Source: an uncultured Lachnospiraceae bacterium (GTDB taxonomy: Bacteria; Bacillota; Clostridia; Lachnospirales; Lachnospiraceae). Taken from it: 64,000 nt of DNA. Both the position numbers and the translations under genes were made by a program. Location of the stretch: assembly GCA_900550475.1 (NCBI GenBank), contig URSA01000012.1, positions 1-64,000 of the forward strand. The letters run 5' to 3'. The first letter of the stretch is position 1. Each line of letters starts with the position of its first letter. The notes below the pieces were generated by a model. The model was not told where the DNA came from. It worked only from the letters and a program-made list of their open reading frames with translations, and did no database searches. This document shows, piece by piece, positions 37,362-46,827 of the stretch.

Positions 37362-38915
37362 TTACTGTAACAGAGACAGAACACCCTGGTTAGCCTGGTT
37401 AGACTGAGCCAGCATAGCCTGACCTGCCTGAGCCAGAATGTTGTTGTTGGAGTACTTAACCATCTCAGTAGCCATATCGGTATCACGGATCTGGCTCTCT
37501 GCGCTGGTGGTATTCTCCACAACGTTGTCAAGGTTGCTAATGGTGTGCTCCAGTCTGTTCTGAACGGCACCAAGTGCGGAACGCTGGGTGGAAACCTTCT
37601 GGATTGCCTCCTTGATGGTCTCGATTGCATTCTTCGCGTTGGTATCGTCTGCTCCATCAACCTTCAGACCACTTACTCCCAAAATCTTTGCACTCATTGC
37701 CTGAATATCAACAGAAATCTGATTGTTGTCTGTGGCATCAGCACCCACATGAAGTTTCAACTTCAAGGAGCCAGTGGACTGCTTCTTAGAATAATCCACC
37801 AATGCATCTACATCCTTCTGCTCTGCTACTCGTCCATTCAGGTACAAGCCTGCATCAGACTTCAAAGTGCCATCCTCATTGATGTACTTATAGAGACCAT
37901 TTGCAGCAATCTCATTTCCATCTTTGTCGGTGAACTGGGCAAGACTCTTCGCATAACTAGGCTCAACAGCCTTATCGGTATCATATTTTGCAGTCTTAAC
38001 ATCCTTGTAATACTTAGCCTTGTCTGTATCTGCAATAATATTTCCTTTCTTTACAAGATTGCCCTTTTCATCATAAACATCCTGTTGTAATTCATAGCCG
38101 TCTTTGGTAGTGGGATCAGCAGTCAATGCCTCTGCCTTTGCTACCTTTCCATCCGCAGTGAACGTTATGTTATAATAATCGCCAGCGGTTCCAGAGTACT
38201 TAGCACCTTTCTCTACCAACGTGAAGTCACCTGTAGTAGCATCTTTTGTGTAAAGATCATCCTGATCAATCATCTTCACTGTGGTTGCTCCAAAATAGGT
38301 AGTTTCTTCAGCAGTAGTAATAGCCGTGCCAACCTTGCTTCCGTCTGCATTCTCAAAATACTTATAGTTTGTGTCAACAGCATCCTTATAAGTACCTTTC
38401 TTCAGAGTCTCCACCTGACCGTCTTTCAGATAATACAAATCTTTGCTGGTTACCTCTGCTTCCTTGTACTGGAAATCTGTTGCCGCAGTTCCATTCTTAT
38501 CGCCCTTCAGCAGATAAGTCTCGTTGAACTTGGTGGTCTCAGCAACACGGTCAATCTCAGTGGTCAGCTGGTCAATCTCATCCTGAATGTAGCTTCTGTC
38601 ATCTTCAGACTGTGTGCCGTTTGCTGCCTTAACTGCCAGCTCGTTCATTCTCTGAAGCATATCCTGTACTTCATTCAGAGCACCTTCAGCGGTCTGTACT
38701 GCGGAGATACCATCCTGTGCGTTAGAGGAAGCCTGTGTCAGACCTCTGATCTGCTTACGCATCTTCTCACTGATGGAAAGTCCTGCCGCATCATCTGCTG
38801 CACGGTTAATCTTGTAGCCGGAAGAAAGCTTCTCGGTTGACTTTGCCTGAGATGTGGTTGTAAGTCCTAACATTCTGTTAGAGTTCATTGCTGTAAGATT
38901 GTGTTGTACTACCAT
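37362..38915 (-). CDS. fliC: Flagellin
   Basis: A 517-residue flagellin. The conserved N-terminal D0/D1 part (1-140) includes LQRMNELAVKAANG with Arg89, Leu93 and Glu113, the residues aligned with the TLR5 contact sites of well-studied flagellins. The C-terminal D1/D0 (about 415-517) ends in LAQSNQANQGVLSLLQ. The central 270 residues are a variable, Tyr/Lys/Asp-rich beta domain (D2/D3) with KDGxxxLKKGxYK-like turns. It is transcribed alone from a sigma-28 promoter and has a long GGA-rich leader that is a likely CsrA target. Its chaperone FliS and regulators FliW/CsrA lie in the next operon. Confidence 0.95.
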   Translation of the reverse strand: MVVQHNLTAMNSNRMLGLTTTSQAKSTEKLSSGYKINRAADDAAGLSISEKMRKQIRGLTQASSNAQDGISAVQTAEGALNEVQDMLQRMNELAVKAANGTQSEDDRSYIQDEIDQLTTEIDRVAETTKFNETYLLKGDKNGTAATDFQYKEAEVTSKDLYYLKDGQVETLKKGTYKDAVDTNYKYFENADGSKVGTAITTAEETTYFGATTVKMIDQDDLYTKDATTGDFTLVEKGAKYSGTAGDYYNITFTADGKVAKAEALTADPTTKDGYELQQDVYDEKGNLVKKGNIIADTDKAKYYKDVKTAKYDTDKAVEPSYAKSLAQFTDKDGNEIAANGLYKYINEDGTLKSDAGLYLNGRVAEQKDVDALVDYSKKQSTGSLKLKLHVGADATDNNQISVDIQAMSAKILGVSGLKVDGADDTNAKNAIETIKEAIQKVSTQRSALGAVQNRLEHTISNLDNVVENTTSAESQIRDTDMATEMVKYSNNNILAQAGQAMLAQSNQANQGVLSLLQ

Positions 38916-39095
38916 AGTTTATTCCTCCTTGAATATGTCGCCGCTTCCCTGCGGCCATAATAGTTTGCGGTGGCAATGTCCGTTTCAAGTTCGCACATCT
39001 CTTCACTTCCACTGCCCTGTCCCCATTCCTTCCGGCGTGCGAAACCTTCCGTCCCGGGAATTCAAAAAGCATTTTTCCTCTTTGCTTTTCTTGTA
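38916..39095 (-). promoter_or_regulatory. GGA-rich flagellin leader, probable CsrA target
   Basis: The ~180-nt untranslated leader contains about eleven GGA triplets, several in A/C-GGA or loop-like contexts, and one pair inside the Shine-Dalgarno AAGGAGGAATAA. CsrA binds GGA in hairpin loops; in Bacillus subtilis two sites in the flagellin leader overlap the ribosome site and FliW relieves repression. csrA and fliW are encoded 3.5 kb upstream. Confidence 0.6.
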
Positions 39096-39099
39096 ATGT

Positions 39100-39126
39100 A
39101 TATCGGAGCGTTTCTGAGAAACTTTA
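39100..39126 (-). promoter_or_regulatory. Sigma-28 promoter of flagellin
   Basis: On the minus strand TAAA (39,123-39,126), 15 nt and TCCGATAT (39,100-39,107) match the sigma-28/sigma-D consensus at all but one position. Confidence 0.85.
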
Positions 39127-39160
39127 GAAGTTATTTCATTTTTTTCCAAATATTTTTGTT

Positions 39161-39637
39161 CTATTTCTTTTGATCCATATACTGGGGTTCCACCACATGG
39201 GAATTGTTCATGTTACGATAATAGTCCATCGCCACGCTCATGGAGCGCTTTCCCCTGCCGATGTCCTGACGCTCACGGTAGAACGCTCTCTCCACCGCCA
39301 TTCTGTTACGGTTCTCCTGCGCCTGGATCGACACGCTCTTATCCATGACAGCGGTGATCAGCCTCCGGGTCTCGGCAATCCAGACCGCATACTGCTCCTT
39401 TTTTCCCTGCAGTTCTTCACGCACTCTCTCGTACAGCAGTTCAAAGCCCTCGTCCAGCTTATTGAGCTGATCGATGCAGACGTCCTTATCGTCCACAGCC
39501 TGATCAAATTTATCGTAATCCACAGGGTTTGCCGCAAGAATCTCTCCCTGCAGCCTGCAAAGTCTGTCGATCTCATCCAGAATCCCGATCTTTTTTTTCA
39601 GGCTGTCCTGCAATATATTCAGGTATTGTCCGTTCAT
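39161..39637 (-). CDS. fliT: FliT-like flagellar chaperone
   Basis: A 158-residue all-helical, charged protein with a predicted coiled coil over residues 5-125. It follows fliS with a 4-nt overlap, the position in which FliT-type chaperones of the cap protein FliD are found. The sequence is weakly conserved, so the name rests on context. The C-terminal ~25 residues are disordered and Met/Asn/Tyr-rich. Confidence 0.6.
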   Translation of the reverse strand: MNGQYLNILQDSLKKKIGILDEIDRLCRLQGEILAANPVDYDKFDQAVDDKDVCIDQLNKLDEGFELLYERVREELQGKKEQYAVWIAETRRLITAVMDKSVSIQAQENRNRMAVERAFYRERQDIGRGKRSMSVAMDYYRNMNNSHVVEPQYMDQKK

Positions 39638-40020
39638 ACTTTACCTTTCTCCCGATTGATGCGCATGACTTCCTTCCAGGTATCCCTCATGGAGCGAAGA
39701 TGTGTGCAGACCTCCTCCATGATCTCCTTGTCCTTGTGAACATCCGCCTGCACCAGTCTTTCAGCGAGATAAGCGTACACACGCTCGAAATCCTGTGCAA
39801 CCGGATAGTTCATGTCCAGTGTGATGCGGAAATGGTCAATAATCTTCTGAGCCTTCACAATATTAATGTGTGCTTTCTCGACGTTCTTCTCATCGATCGC
39901 CATGATCGCCATATTGCCGAATTTGATTGCACCCTCGTAAAGCATCAGTGTCAGCTCCGCAGGGGAGGCCGTCAGAATTTTACTGTTATTATACTGCGCA
40001 TATGCACTTGGCAATGCCAT
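39634..40020 (-). CDS. fliS: Flagellin export chaperone FliS
   Basis: A 128-residue FliS, which caps the C-terminus of flagellin in the cytosol and hands it to the export gate. The LMLYEGAIKFG, AHINIVKAQKII and NYPVAQDFERVYAYL segments are typical. It sits between fliD and the fliT-like gene in the late flagellar operon. Confidence 0.95.
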   Translation of the reverse strand: MALPSAYAQYNNSKILTASPAELTLMLYEGAIKFGNMAIMAIDEKNVEKAHINIVKAQKIIDHFRITLDMNYPVAQDFERVYAYLAERLVQADVHKDKEIMEEVCTHLRSMRDTWKEVMRINREKGKV

Positions 40021-40021
40021 A

Positions 40022-42037
40022 TCATGAACCTCCTAACAGGCTGGTAATCGCGCTGGCGTTAGACTGCATCTTCGCCATGGCAGTCTCCATTGCGGAAAAC
40101 TTCTTGTACCACTTGTCCTCATAATCCTGCAGCTTCTGCTCCAGATCTGCAATCTTCTTGGTGTAGTCGTCATAATCGGACTTCATCTTAATGTCGTCAT
40201 ACACCGTATTGGAGCTGCTGTATCCGGCAACACGCTTCATCAGGTCGCCTGTCTTGGAATACAGGCTTCTGGACAGCTGCGTAAAGAAATCCATTACCGC
40301 GTCCGGGTCGGAAGTGATGGCTGCCATCAGGTCATTGGTCTTGTTGCCCACAACCTCGTCATCTTCATCACCGTTGATGTGATAAGCGTTTCTCTCGTTT
40401 TCCTCTGCCTCAAAGTAGCTTAAGGTGTCAATGCCGAAGCTGGACAGATACATGGTCTTGCCGTTCACGGTAAAGCCGGAGGACATAATCTGTTTGAATG
40501 CGGAGGACACGGTACTCAGTGTGGAGTCTCTGCGAAGAAGGGATTCCTTGATCTTGGTCTCCCACTTCTCCACCTCTTTCTCACTCATGGCATCCTTCTC
40601 TTCGTCCGTCAGAGGCTCGTATCCCTTTGCGGCATCTGCATTGTACAGCTTATCCATCTCGTTGATCAGCTCGCTGTACTCCTTGATGAACTTCTTGACC
40701 ATGTCATAAATGCCGCTGGTATCGTCCTGCGTGGTCAGCGTAACGGTCTCGTTTCCCGTCTCCGCATTGCAGGTGATGGTCAGTCCGTTGATCTCAAAGG
40801 TATTGGAGGAGCCTTCAAACTTTGCTTTGTTCAGGTAGATGATCGCGTCCTGTCCGGGAACCTTTGTAGCGTCCGCACTGCCCTTTCTGTTCGTGTCGGC
40901 AATCACCGCCTCGGCTCTGGCGATCCTGTCGTCCAGCCAGTCCGTCACCTCTCCGGTCAGCTTGTCGCTTGCGCTGCCGTCCTCGTTCAGATAGCTCTCT
41001 ACATCAGAAAGTTCCGTCTTTGCCTCATTTAACTGATCCCGCAGTGCCTGATAGCTCTCAACGCTGTCCAGCTTCTTCTGCAGGCTCTCAAGCCGGGTCT
41101 TTTCATCGTCGGTCAGATCATCCTTTTCCTTCAAGGCTTTGATATCTGCCCGCAGGGCATCCAGCGCACCGTCCGTATTGTTCACGAGCCGGTCGAAATC
41201 ATCTCCCTCATAGGCGTTCTTAATCTCTTCCTGCCTTGCCTCGAGGGTATCTATTGTTCCGTTTAAGGATTTCTGTCTGGTAATATAAGTCTGCAATCTG
41301 GAAGCAAGCTCTGCGTCCAATGCTTTCTGATAGGCATCCGCATCCTTGCGCAGTGCCGCATCCTTCTCATACTTCGCCATCACGGCGTCGTCGTAAACCA
41401 GAATGCCCAGCTTATCCAGCGCGTTGGTGCCGCCGTCGTTGACTGCGGTAATGGCAAAATCTGCCTCTGCTCCGCTGGCGGACGCACCGATAAACAGGCG
41501 CTGTGTCTTGCTGTCAAAGTTTGCCTTGATGCCTGCATCGGTCAGTTTGGTTGTCAGCTCCGAGAGCGTCATAGACTCTGTAATTTCAATCCGGGTCGTC
41601 TCACCCTTGGTAGTCACCTCAATCTTGCTGCCCGCCTCGATTCCCATATCGGTCAGCCTGGTCGCCATCGTGCAGGGATCGCCGTCTGCCTTGGAAACCG
41701 CTGCGCCCGTCAGATAACCGGACTGTGCAAGCTGCTCCACCCTCAGCGTCTGCACGCTGTTCATTGCCGTATCCTCAGTCAGGATCGTGGCGACGGAGCT
41801 GTTGGAAATCTTGGTAACCTTCTTTGCGTAAGAGCCCTGGTAACGGAGCGTGGAAAGCGTACCGTTATAGAGCTTCTTGATCTTATTGTTCAGCTCTTTC
41901 CATGCATCCTGCTTCCACTCCAGCTTCTGCTGCGCCTTTTTCGCATCATCCACCTTCGTCTGCTTTGCGGAAACAAGCTCCTGAATAAGCGTCTCGGTGT
42001 CCATGCCGGACATCAGACCCGTCAGTCTCATTGCCAT
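40022..42037 (-). CDS. fliD: Flagellar cap protein FliD
   Basis: A 671-residue filament cap that promotes flagellin folding at the tip. The N-terminal GLMSGMDTETLIQELVSA and the C-terminal coiled region with TKKIADLEQKLQDYEDKWYKKFSAMETAMAKMQSN-type repeats are diagnostic. The middle contains a long insert with strongly charged coiled-coil segments (about residues 225-390), which makes it longer than most FliD. It is transcribed after flaG from the sigma-28 promoter at 42,535. Confidence 0.93.
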   Translation of the reverse strand: MAMRLTGLMSGMDTETLIQELVSAKQTKVDDAKKAQQKLEWKQDAWKELNNKIKKLYNGTLSTLRYQGSYAKKVTKISNSSVATILTEDTAMNSVQTLRVEQLAQSGYLTGAAVSKADGDPCTMATRLTDMGIEAGSKIEVTTKGETTRIEITESMTLSELTTKLTDAGIKANFDSKTQRLFIGASASGAEADFAITAVNDGGTNALDKLGILVYDDAVMAKYEKDAALRKDADAYQKALDAELASRLQTYITRQKSLNGTIDTLEARQEEIKNAYEGDDFDRLVNNTDGALDALRADIKALKEKDDLTDDEKTRLESLQKKLDSVESYQALRDQLNEAKTELSDVESYLNEDGSASDKLTGEVTDWLDDRIARAEAVIADTNRKGSADATKVPGQDAIIYLNKAKFEGSSNTFEINGLTITCNAETGNETVTLTTQDDTSGIYDMVKKFIKEYSELINEMDKLYNADAAKGYEPLTDEEKDAMSEKEVEKWETKIKESLLRRDSTLSTVSSAFKQIMSSGFTVNGKTMYLSSFGIDTLSYFEAEENERNAYHINGDEDDEVVGNKTNDLMAAITSDPDAVMDFFTQLSRSLYSKTGDLMKRVAGYSSSNTVYDDIKMKSDYDDYTKKIADLEQKLQDYEDKWYKKFSAMETAMAKMQSNASAITSLLGGS

Positions 42038-42049
42038 CTCTTTCCCCTC

Positions 42050-42487
42050 CTATCTCTTCTCATCGACCAGAATACCTGCCAGTTCCCAAACCTTGGCAAT
42101 CATATCCAGAGTTTTTTCGGGCGGAAGCTCTCTGATCACTTCCTTGGTATCCTTATCAATGATCTTGATCGTCACCCGGTTGGTCTCCTCGTGGATTCCG
42201 AACACGGCCTCGGAATGGGTCATCTTCTTGTTGAGCGTCTCCACAGCCTTCTTGATCTGATCGTTGCTGGGCTGCTTGCTGCTCTCGCTGTTTGCGGAAT
42301 TTCCGGAGTTACCCTTCTCCCGGGAGCTTTCCACAATGTTGATTGATGTGTCCGTCTGCCTGATCGTATTCTGAGCAGATACATCCGTGTATTCTGCGGC
42401 AGACTTGGCAGCCGGTGCAACCGGCTTTGTCTGTACCTGACTCTGCGCCTGTACACTCATTACACTTCCTAATGGTTCAATTGCCAT
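42050..42487 (-). CDS. flaG: Flagellar protein FlaG
   Basis: A 145-residue FlaG with a disordered Gln/Ser-rich N-terminal half and the conserved C-terminal FlaG domain (VFGIHEETNRVTIKIIDKDTKEVIRELPPEK). FlaG influences filament length in several species. It lies 12 nt upstream of fliD. Confidence 0.9.
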   Translation of the reverse strand: MAIEPLGSVMSVQAQSQVQTKPVAPAAKSAAEYTDVSAQNTIRQTDTSINIVESSREKGNSGNSANSESSKQPSNDQIKKAVETLNKKMTHSEAVFGIHEETNRVTIKIIDKDTKEVIRELPPEKTLDMIAKVWELAGILVDEKR

Positions 42488-42534
42488 TTCAAGTCACCTC
42501 CATGTGAATCGTCATTACAAGTTTTCTAGAACTG

Positions 42535-42562
42535 TTATCGGCAAAAATGTAACGGAAGTTTA
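42535..42562 (-). promoter_or_regulatory. Sigma-28 promoter upstream of flaG-fliD-fliS-fliT
   Basis: On the minus strand TAAA (42,559-42,562), a 16-nt spacer and GCCGATAA (42,535-42,542) give a consensus sigma-28 promoter in the gap between csrA and flaG. Confidence 0.8.
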
Positions 42563-42573
42563 TAGCAGTTCTC

Positions 42574-42792
42574 CTAACCCAGCAAATTTTGCAGCGCCTC
42601 TATGCCGGAGATATCAGTTGCCGCTTTGTTTGCCTCCTGAATCTGCACATATACCTCCTTGCGGTATATGGGAACCTCCTTGGGTGCGGCTATTCCGATC
42701 TTGACCTGGTCGCCCTTCACCTCAAGCACCGTAATCTCTATATTATTGTTTATAATGATCGCTTCATTTTTCTTTCTCGATAGTGCCAGCAT
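42574..42792 (-). CDS. csrA: Carbon storage regulator CsrA
   Basis: A 72-residue CsrA, an RNA-binding protein that blocks translation of GGA-motif mRNAs such as flagellin. The N-terminal MLALSRKKNEAI and the GIAAPKEVPIYRKEVY core with the RNA-binding residues are intact. The ATG at 42,792 has AGGTG 7 nt upstream; it overlaps the end region of fliW by one base spacing. FliW, the antagonist, is directly upstream. Confidence 0.95.
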   Translation of the reverse strand: MLALSRKKNEAIIINNNIEITVLEVKGDQVKIGIAAPKEVPIYRKEVYVQIQEANKAATDISGIEALQNLLG

Positions 42793-42793
42793 A

Positions 42794-43252
42794 TTATGCA
42801 CCTGCCTTTCCTGCCTGTAAAATCTCATAAACAGGGAATTTCACGGCATACTCGTCACCGTCCACGATCACCTGGCAGGCTTTTCTGTTCTGTGAATTGA
42901 TCACAATGGGACCCTTCAGGTTCACGCTCATTTTGGTCAGATCGGCGGGAACCGATACCGTCACCAGCACCAACAGATTATCTGCATTCAGCTCTCCCAG
43001 ATCAGCCAGCAGCTCATCCTCCACCTGCGGATTGTAATCCTTGCAGACAATCAGAGGATCCATCACCGGCATTGCAAACGTGGGCTCCTGCATGGACTGC
43101 AGCCAGCGGATTCCCGTCTTTACACCCTTCGCCTCATCATGGATCAGCGCAAATTTGGTGAGCTCGGGGAAGCCGATGATGCCACCCGCAAACTCAATGA
43201 TCTTGTCATCCTCAATACATATCTCTCCGAAAATTTTCGTATTTGCCTTCAT
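42794..43252 (-). CDS. fliW: Flagellar assembly factor FliW
   Basis: A 152-residue FliW, which binds either flagellin or CsrA; when flagellin is exported, FliW is free to sequester CsrA and flagellin translation resumes. The GGIIGFPELTKFALI segment and beta-barrel core are typical. It is one nucleotide from csrA. Confidence 0.95.
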   Translation of the reverse strand: MKANTKIFGEICIEDDKIIEFAGGIIGFPELTKFALIHDEAKGVKTGIRWLQSMQEPTFAMPVMDPLIVCKDYNPQVEDELLADLGELNADNLLVLVTVSVPADLTKMSVNLKGPIVINSQNRKACQVIVDGDEYAVKFPVYEILQAGKAGA

Positions 43253-43273
43253 CCCTCTTTGTCCTCTCCTTCA

Positions 43274-44863
43274 TCAGATAAAGTTTAACAGATTGGTCTG
43301 CGACACCTTTCCGGTCGCCATCAGCGCCGCATTGTAGGTCAGCTCTGCGCTCTTTAACTCGATCGCCACCTCCGTGATGTCGATATCCTCATTTTCCGAC
43401 TTGAGCGTTTCAAACGTGGTCTTCTGATTCTTCATGCGGTTCTCCACAAGCTCCAGCTTGGAGCTTCTGGTACCGCAGTTTGTGATTGCAAGATTCGTGT
43501 CGTCCAGATAGCCCTGCAGCGCCGTGATACCGCCCTCAAACATAAGCTGCATTTTATTTTTGGTAAGTGTCAGGGCCTTGTTTGCAGCATCCAGTCTGCT
43601 CTGCAGAGTCGCTGCAATTGTCTCGTCCGTCTCGGTTTTCAGCATATCCTCCAGCGTGCCGGCCACGCCCTCCAGATTCTGCACTTCCTCCAGTACATTG
43701 ATCAGATCGTCCACTTCCCTGCCGATGCCCGGGTCAAAGCACTCATTCGCCGTGGTATTGACACGGATGGTCTGATTGAAGCCCACATCATACTCGATCA
43801 CCTGCTTTGCCACGTCGCTGCCGGTCAGGTAATCCTGATTGTAGTCGATAGTGGTTCCTGCGGCATCCTTGGTGGCGCATGCATAATAGTGTTCCGGTCT
43901 TAAATCACCCTTGAGCCACTTGTCCTTCTGATAGGTGATGCGGATCTCTCCCTCGTTTACCGTGGAGGTGGATGCCGTATCCTTGTATGCCATCATTTTG
44001 CTGTAAACATTGTCCCCCAGAATCAGCTCTCCCGTCTCGGGAACAAAATAAACATCGTCCGGATTCTGGCTTGCCAGCTCATACGCAGTGGGAACATCAT
44101 AGTCGTGAACCGTCTTCACACTGGCAGCCGCGACCACATCCTCCGTGGTCACATTGCCGTCCGCGTCCTTGCCCGTCACCCGTGTAATCGTGGGAACCAT
44201 GCCTGCGGAGAGATCCTCGTAGCTCAAACGGATCCTGTGTACCTCGGTAGCCGATATATCATTTTCCGTAACCTGAATCCCGTTGTAATTGGTCTGATTG
44301 AGGTCGTTGATATCCACCGTCGTACCGCCTGCAAGCTGCGCCGTGGTCTTTATAAAGGTCAGGCTGTCAATCGCCGTGTTGTCAAGCTGCTGGGTGATGG
44401 TGTATTCCAGCGTCTTTGCCTGTGTAAAGCTGATGGAGGTATCCGTCCGATAGCCTGCAAATACAAACCTGCCCGCATAATCCACATCTGCGGTGGAATA
44501 AACCTCTTCCCGCAGGGCCTTAAGCTGCTCCAGAATAATCTTTCTGTTCGCCGAGGTCTGATCGCCGTCAGCTCCGGTACAGTGCTTGATCATTTTGGTC
44601 AGAATATCGGAGGTGTTCTTCAATGCACCCTCCGTCACGCTCAGCCAGCTCTCCGCATCAGGAATATTCTTGCTGTAATACTGCGTTACCTCCGTCACAT
44701 TGCTGCGCAGACGCAGTGCACGGATTGCCACAACAGGATCGTCCGAGGGTCTATTGATCTTCTTTCCTGTAGACATCCGCGTGCTCAGTCTGTCCTGCAG
44801 GATCTTGTTGTTGTTGATATTATTCAGGTTATTGTTCTGCATGATTTTGTTTGTGATTCTCAT
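43274..44863 (-). CDS. flgL: Flagellar hook-associated protein 3 (FlgL)
   Basis: A 529-residue hook-filament junction protein. The N-terminal flagellin-like segment (MRITNKIMQNNNLNN and LSTRMSTGKKINRPSDDP) and the C-terminal LMATGKVSQTNLLNFI are clear; a beta-rich domain is inserted in between. It is longer than the ~300-residue forms of model species. It is in the flgM-flgN-flgK-flgK-flgL order. Confidence 0.93.
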   Translation of the reverse strand: MRITNKIMQNNNLNNINNNKILQDRLSTRMSTGKKINRPSDDPVVAIRALRLRSNVTEVTQYYSKNIPDAESWLSVTEGALKNTSDILTKMIKHCTGADGDQTSANRKIILEQLKALREEVYSTADVDYAGRFVFAGYRTDTSISFTQAKTLEYTITQQLDNTAIDSLTFIKTTAQLAGGTTVDINDLNQTNYNGIQVTENDISATEVHRIRLSYEDLSAGMVPTITRVTGKDADGNVTTEDVVAAASVKTVHDYDVPTAYELASQNPDDVYFVPETGELILGDNVYSKMMAYKDTASTSTVNEGEIRITYQKDKWLKGDLRPEHYYACATKDAAGTTIDYNQDYLTGSDVAKQVIEYDVGFNQTIRVNTTANECFDPGIGREVDDLINVLEEVQNLEGVAGTLEDMLKTETDETIAATLQSRLDAANKALTLTKNKMQLMFEGGITALQGYLDDTNLAITNCGTRSSKLELVENRMKNQKTTFETLKSENEDIDITEVAIELKSAELTYNAALMATGKVSQTNLLNFI

Positions 44864-44886
44864 ACGCCTCTCCTTGTCTTAAGGGC

Positions 44887-46809
44887 CTATACACCTGTCT
44901 CCAGGATTAGTCTGTCGTAAACCTCTGTCAACGTCTGCACCATTTTTGAAGCCAGATTAAAGCTGTTCTGATATTTTACCAGATTCAGCGCTTCCTCATC
45001 CTCATCTACGCCGGAAATGGAAATCCGCTGGTTGTCAATGCTTCCCGCAATGTTCTTGTAGTTGGTGTAGAATGTATTTGCCTTGCCGGCATTCAGCGCT
45101 ACATCCGATAGGATGCACTGCAGAAACTCTCCGGACTTGCAGCCTCTGAAGCTCATCTTTGTCTTATCGCTTATCATGCTCTGGATCTCTGTCAGGATAT
45201 CATACTGATCCACGCCGTCCGAAGCATTCTTCCGGGTTGCCAGAAGATCCGCATCCTCCACCATCGCCGCCAGAACGGTAAAATTCTTTGCCGTCATCTT
45301 GTAATAGCTGTTGTCCGTCACATCAACGGTGAGCGTACCGCCCGTCTGTCTGTCATAGCGGAATGCATCCTCAAACACGTATTGCTCCTTGTCCGTTGCC
45401 TTCTTTGCCGCAAACAGATCATTGCCCGCGTTTCCGTATGCGTCATAGCCGCTGCATAATATGTCGTTGAACTTCTGGGAGAAGGTTCTCACCCACTCGT
45501 TCATCTGCTTCATGTAGTACGGGATTCCCTGATAATCAATGCTGTTGCCTACCGTTGCCACCTTGCCCACTCTGTCATTTGTCAGGTTCCTGTCGTTCAG
45601 CGTATTGTCCGAGAGTACAAAGGTGTAGGAATAGGTGGGATTTCCCGCCGCGTCATAGCTGCAGGTGTAGGACCATGAATCATAGTAAAACTCCTGATTG
45701 CCCAGAGTGATCAAGCCGCCGCTGTCGGAAAGATTACACTTGTTCAGATCCTTCAGGTGATCCTCCGAAACCTCGATCGTCACCGTATCGTGGGGCTTCA
45801 TATTGCCGTCTCTGTCCGCAACATCCTTGCGTCCCGTGGCTGTGATCGTGCCGTTGAAGATCTCGGCATTGTTGCCGTCACGCATCTCCACCAGTCCCTG
45901 CAGGGAGCCGCCCAGCGTCTTGTCGTAGATGTTGAACTGCTCGCCGTCCTTCCAGTAGATATCGTACAAGCCGTCTATATCCGTCTGGTTCACCTTCTGA
46001 TAGCCGGTCCGCGCCACGCACTCAAGCTGCTTGTAATCGCTGGTATCAATCAGAAGCTGTCCGCCGCCGATCCTGACCAAAAAGCGGTAGGCACCGGTCT
46101 CCCTGTCCGGGTTGTTGGCGTCGGTAATGGGGATTTCCTGTGTCTCGATATCTACAATGTTGGAGAGCTGGTCAAGCAGCACCGTTCTGCGGTCGCGCAG
46201 CTCGTTTGCCTTGCTGCCGGTCAGCTCGATCACATTGATCTGCTTGTTCAGGGAAGCGATCTCACCTGCTAAGGAATTGATCTCATCCACCTTCAGCTTC
46301 AACTCCTGATTGGCATCCTTCTGCACTTTTTCCAGATTGCCAACCATGCTTCTGAAATACTCTGTCAGGTTTCCTGCATAGCCGATAAACTGTGCTTTCG
46401 TCGTCTTGTCGCTGGCAGCCTTCAGCACCGCCTGCAGGCCTGTCACGGAAAACTGGTCAAAGATCGTCTTGAACCCGGTGGTCTTTCCGTCGTCGGAAAA
46501 ATAGGTTTCCAGCTGCTGCATATAATACTGCTTGATGCTGTACTCGCCCATATTGGTGTTGGCATCCCAGTATTTGGTGTCATAGAACTCGTTGCGCACA
46601 CGCTCTATGGCGATGGTGTCCACGCCGGCACCGGCGCAGCCGTAGGTCTGGAACACGCGCAGCGCATCGCTTGCCTGCTGCACCACCTGCTGCCTGCTGT
46701 ACCCCTTCGTCTGCACATTGGAAATGTTGTTTGAGGTGGTATTCAGGGCTGCATTTGATGCAAGGAGTCCTTTATATGCGGTATTTAATCCAAAAAATTG
46801 TGAGGGCAT
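44887..46809 (-). CDS. flgK: Flagellar hook-associated protein 1, FlgK paralogue A
   Basis: A 640-residue FlgK-like protein. The N-terminal heptad segment FGLNTAYKGLLASNAALNTTSNNISNVQTKGYSRQQ and the C-terminal EALNLVKYQNSFNLASKMVQTLTEVYDRLI are typical of HAP1. It lies 18 nt after a second, only distantly similar FlgK gene. Which of the two makes the hook junction is not known; they may form a heteromeric junction. Confidence 0.9.
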   Translation of the reverse strand: MPSQFFGLNTAYKGLLASNAALNTTSNNISNVQTKGYSRQQVVQQASDALRVFQTYGCAGAGVDTIAIERVRNEFYDTKYWDANTNMGEYSIKQYYMQQLETYFSDDGKTTGFKTIFDQFSVTGLQAVLKAASDKTTKAQFIGYAGNLTEYFRSMVGNLEKVQKDANQELKLKVDEINSLAGEIASLNKQINVIELTGSKANELRDRRTVLLDQLSNIVDIETQEIPITDANNPDRETGAYRFLVRIGGGQLLIDTSDYKQLECVARTGYQKVNQTDIDGLYDIYWKDGEQFNIYDKTLGGSLQGLVEMRDGNNAEIFNGTITATGRKDVADRDGNMKPHDTVTIEVSEDHLKDLNKCNLSDSGGLITLGNQEFYYDSWSYTCSYDAAGNPTYSYTFVLSDNTLNDRNLTNDRVGKVATVGNSIDYQGIPYYMKQMNEWVRTFSQKFNDILCSGYDAYGNAGNDLFAAKKATDKEQYVFEDAFRYDRQTGGTLTVDVTDNSYYKMTAKNFTVLAAMVEDADLLATRKNASDGVDQYDILTEIQSMISDKTKMSFRGCKSGEFLQCILSDVALNAGKANTFYTNYKNIAGSIDNQRISISGVDEDEEALNLVKYQNSFNLASKMVQTLTEVYDRLILETGV

Positions 46810-46827
46810 TTCTCTTCCTCCCCGTTA

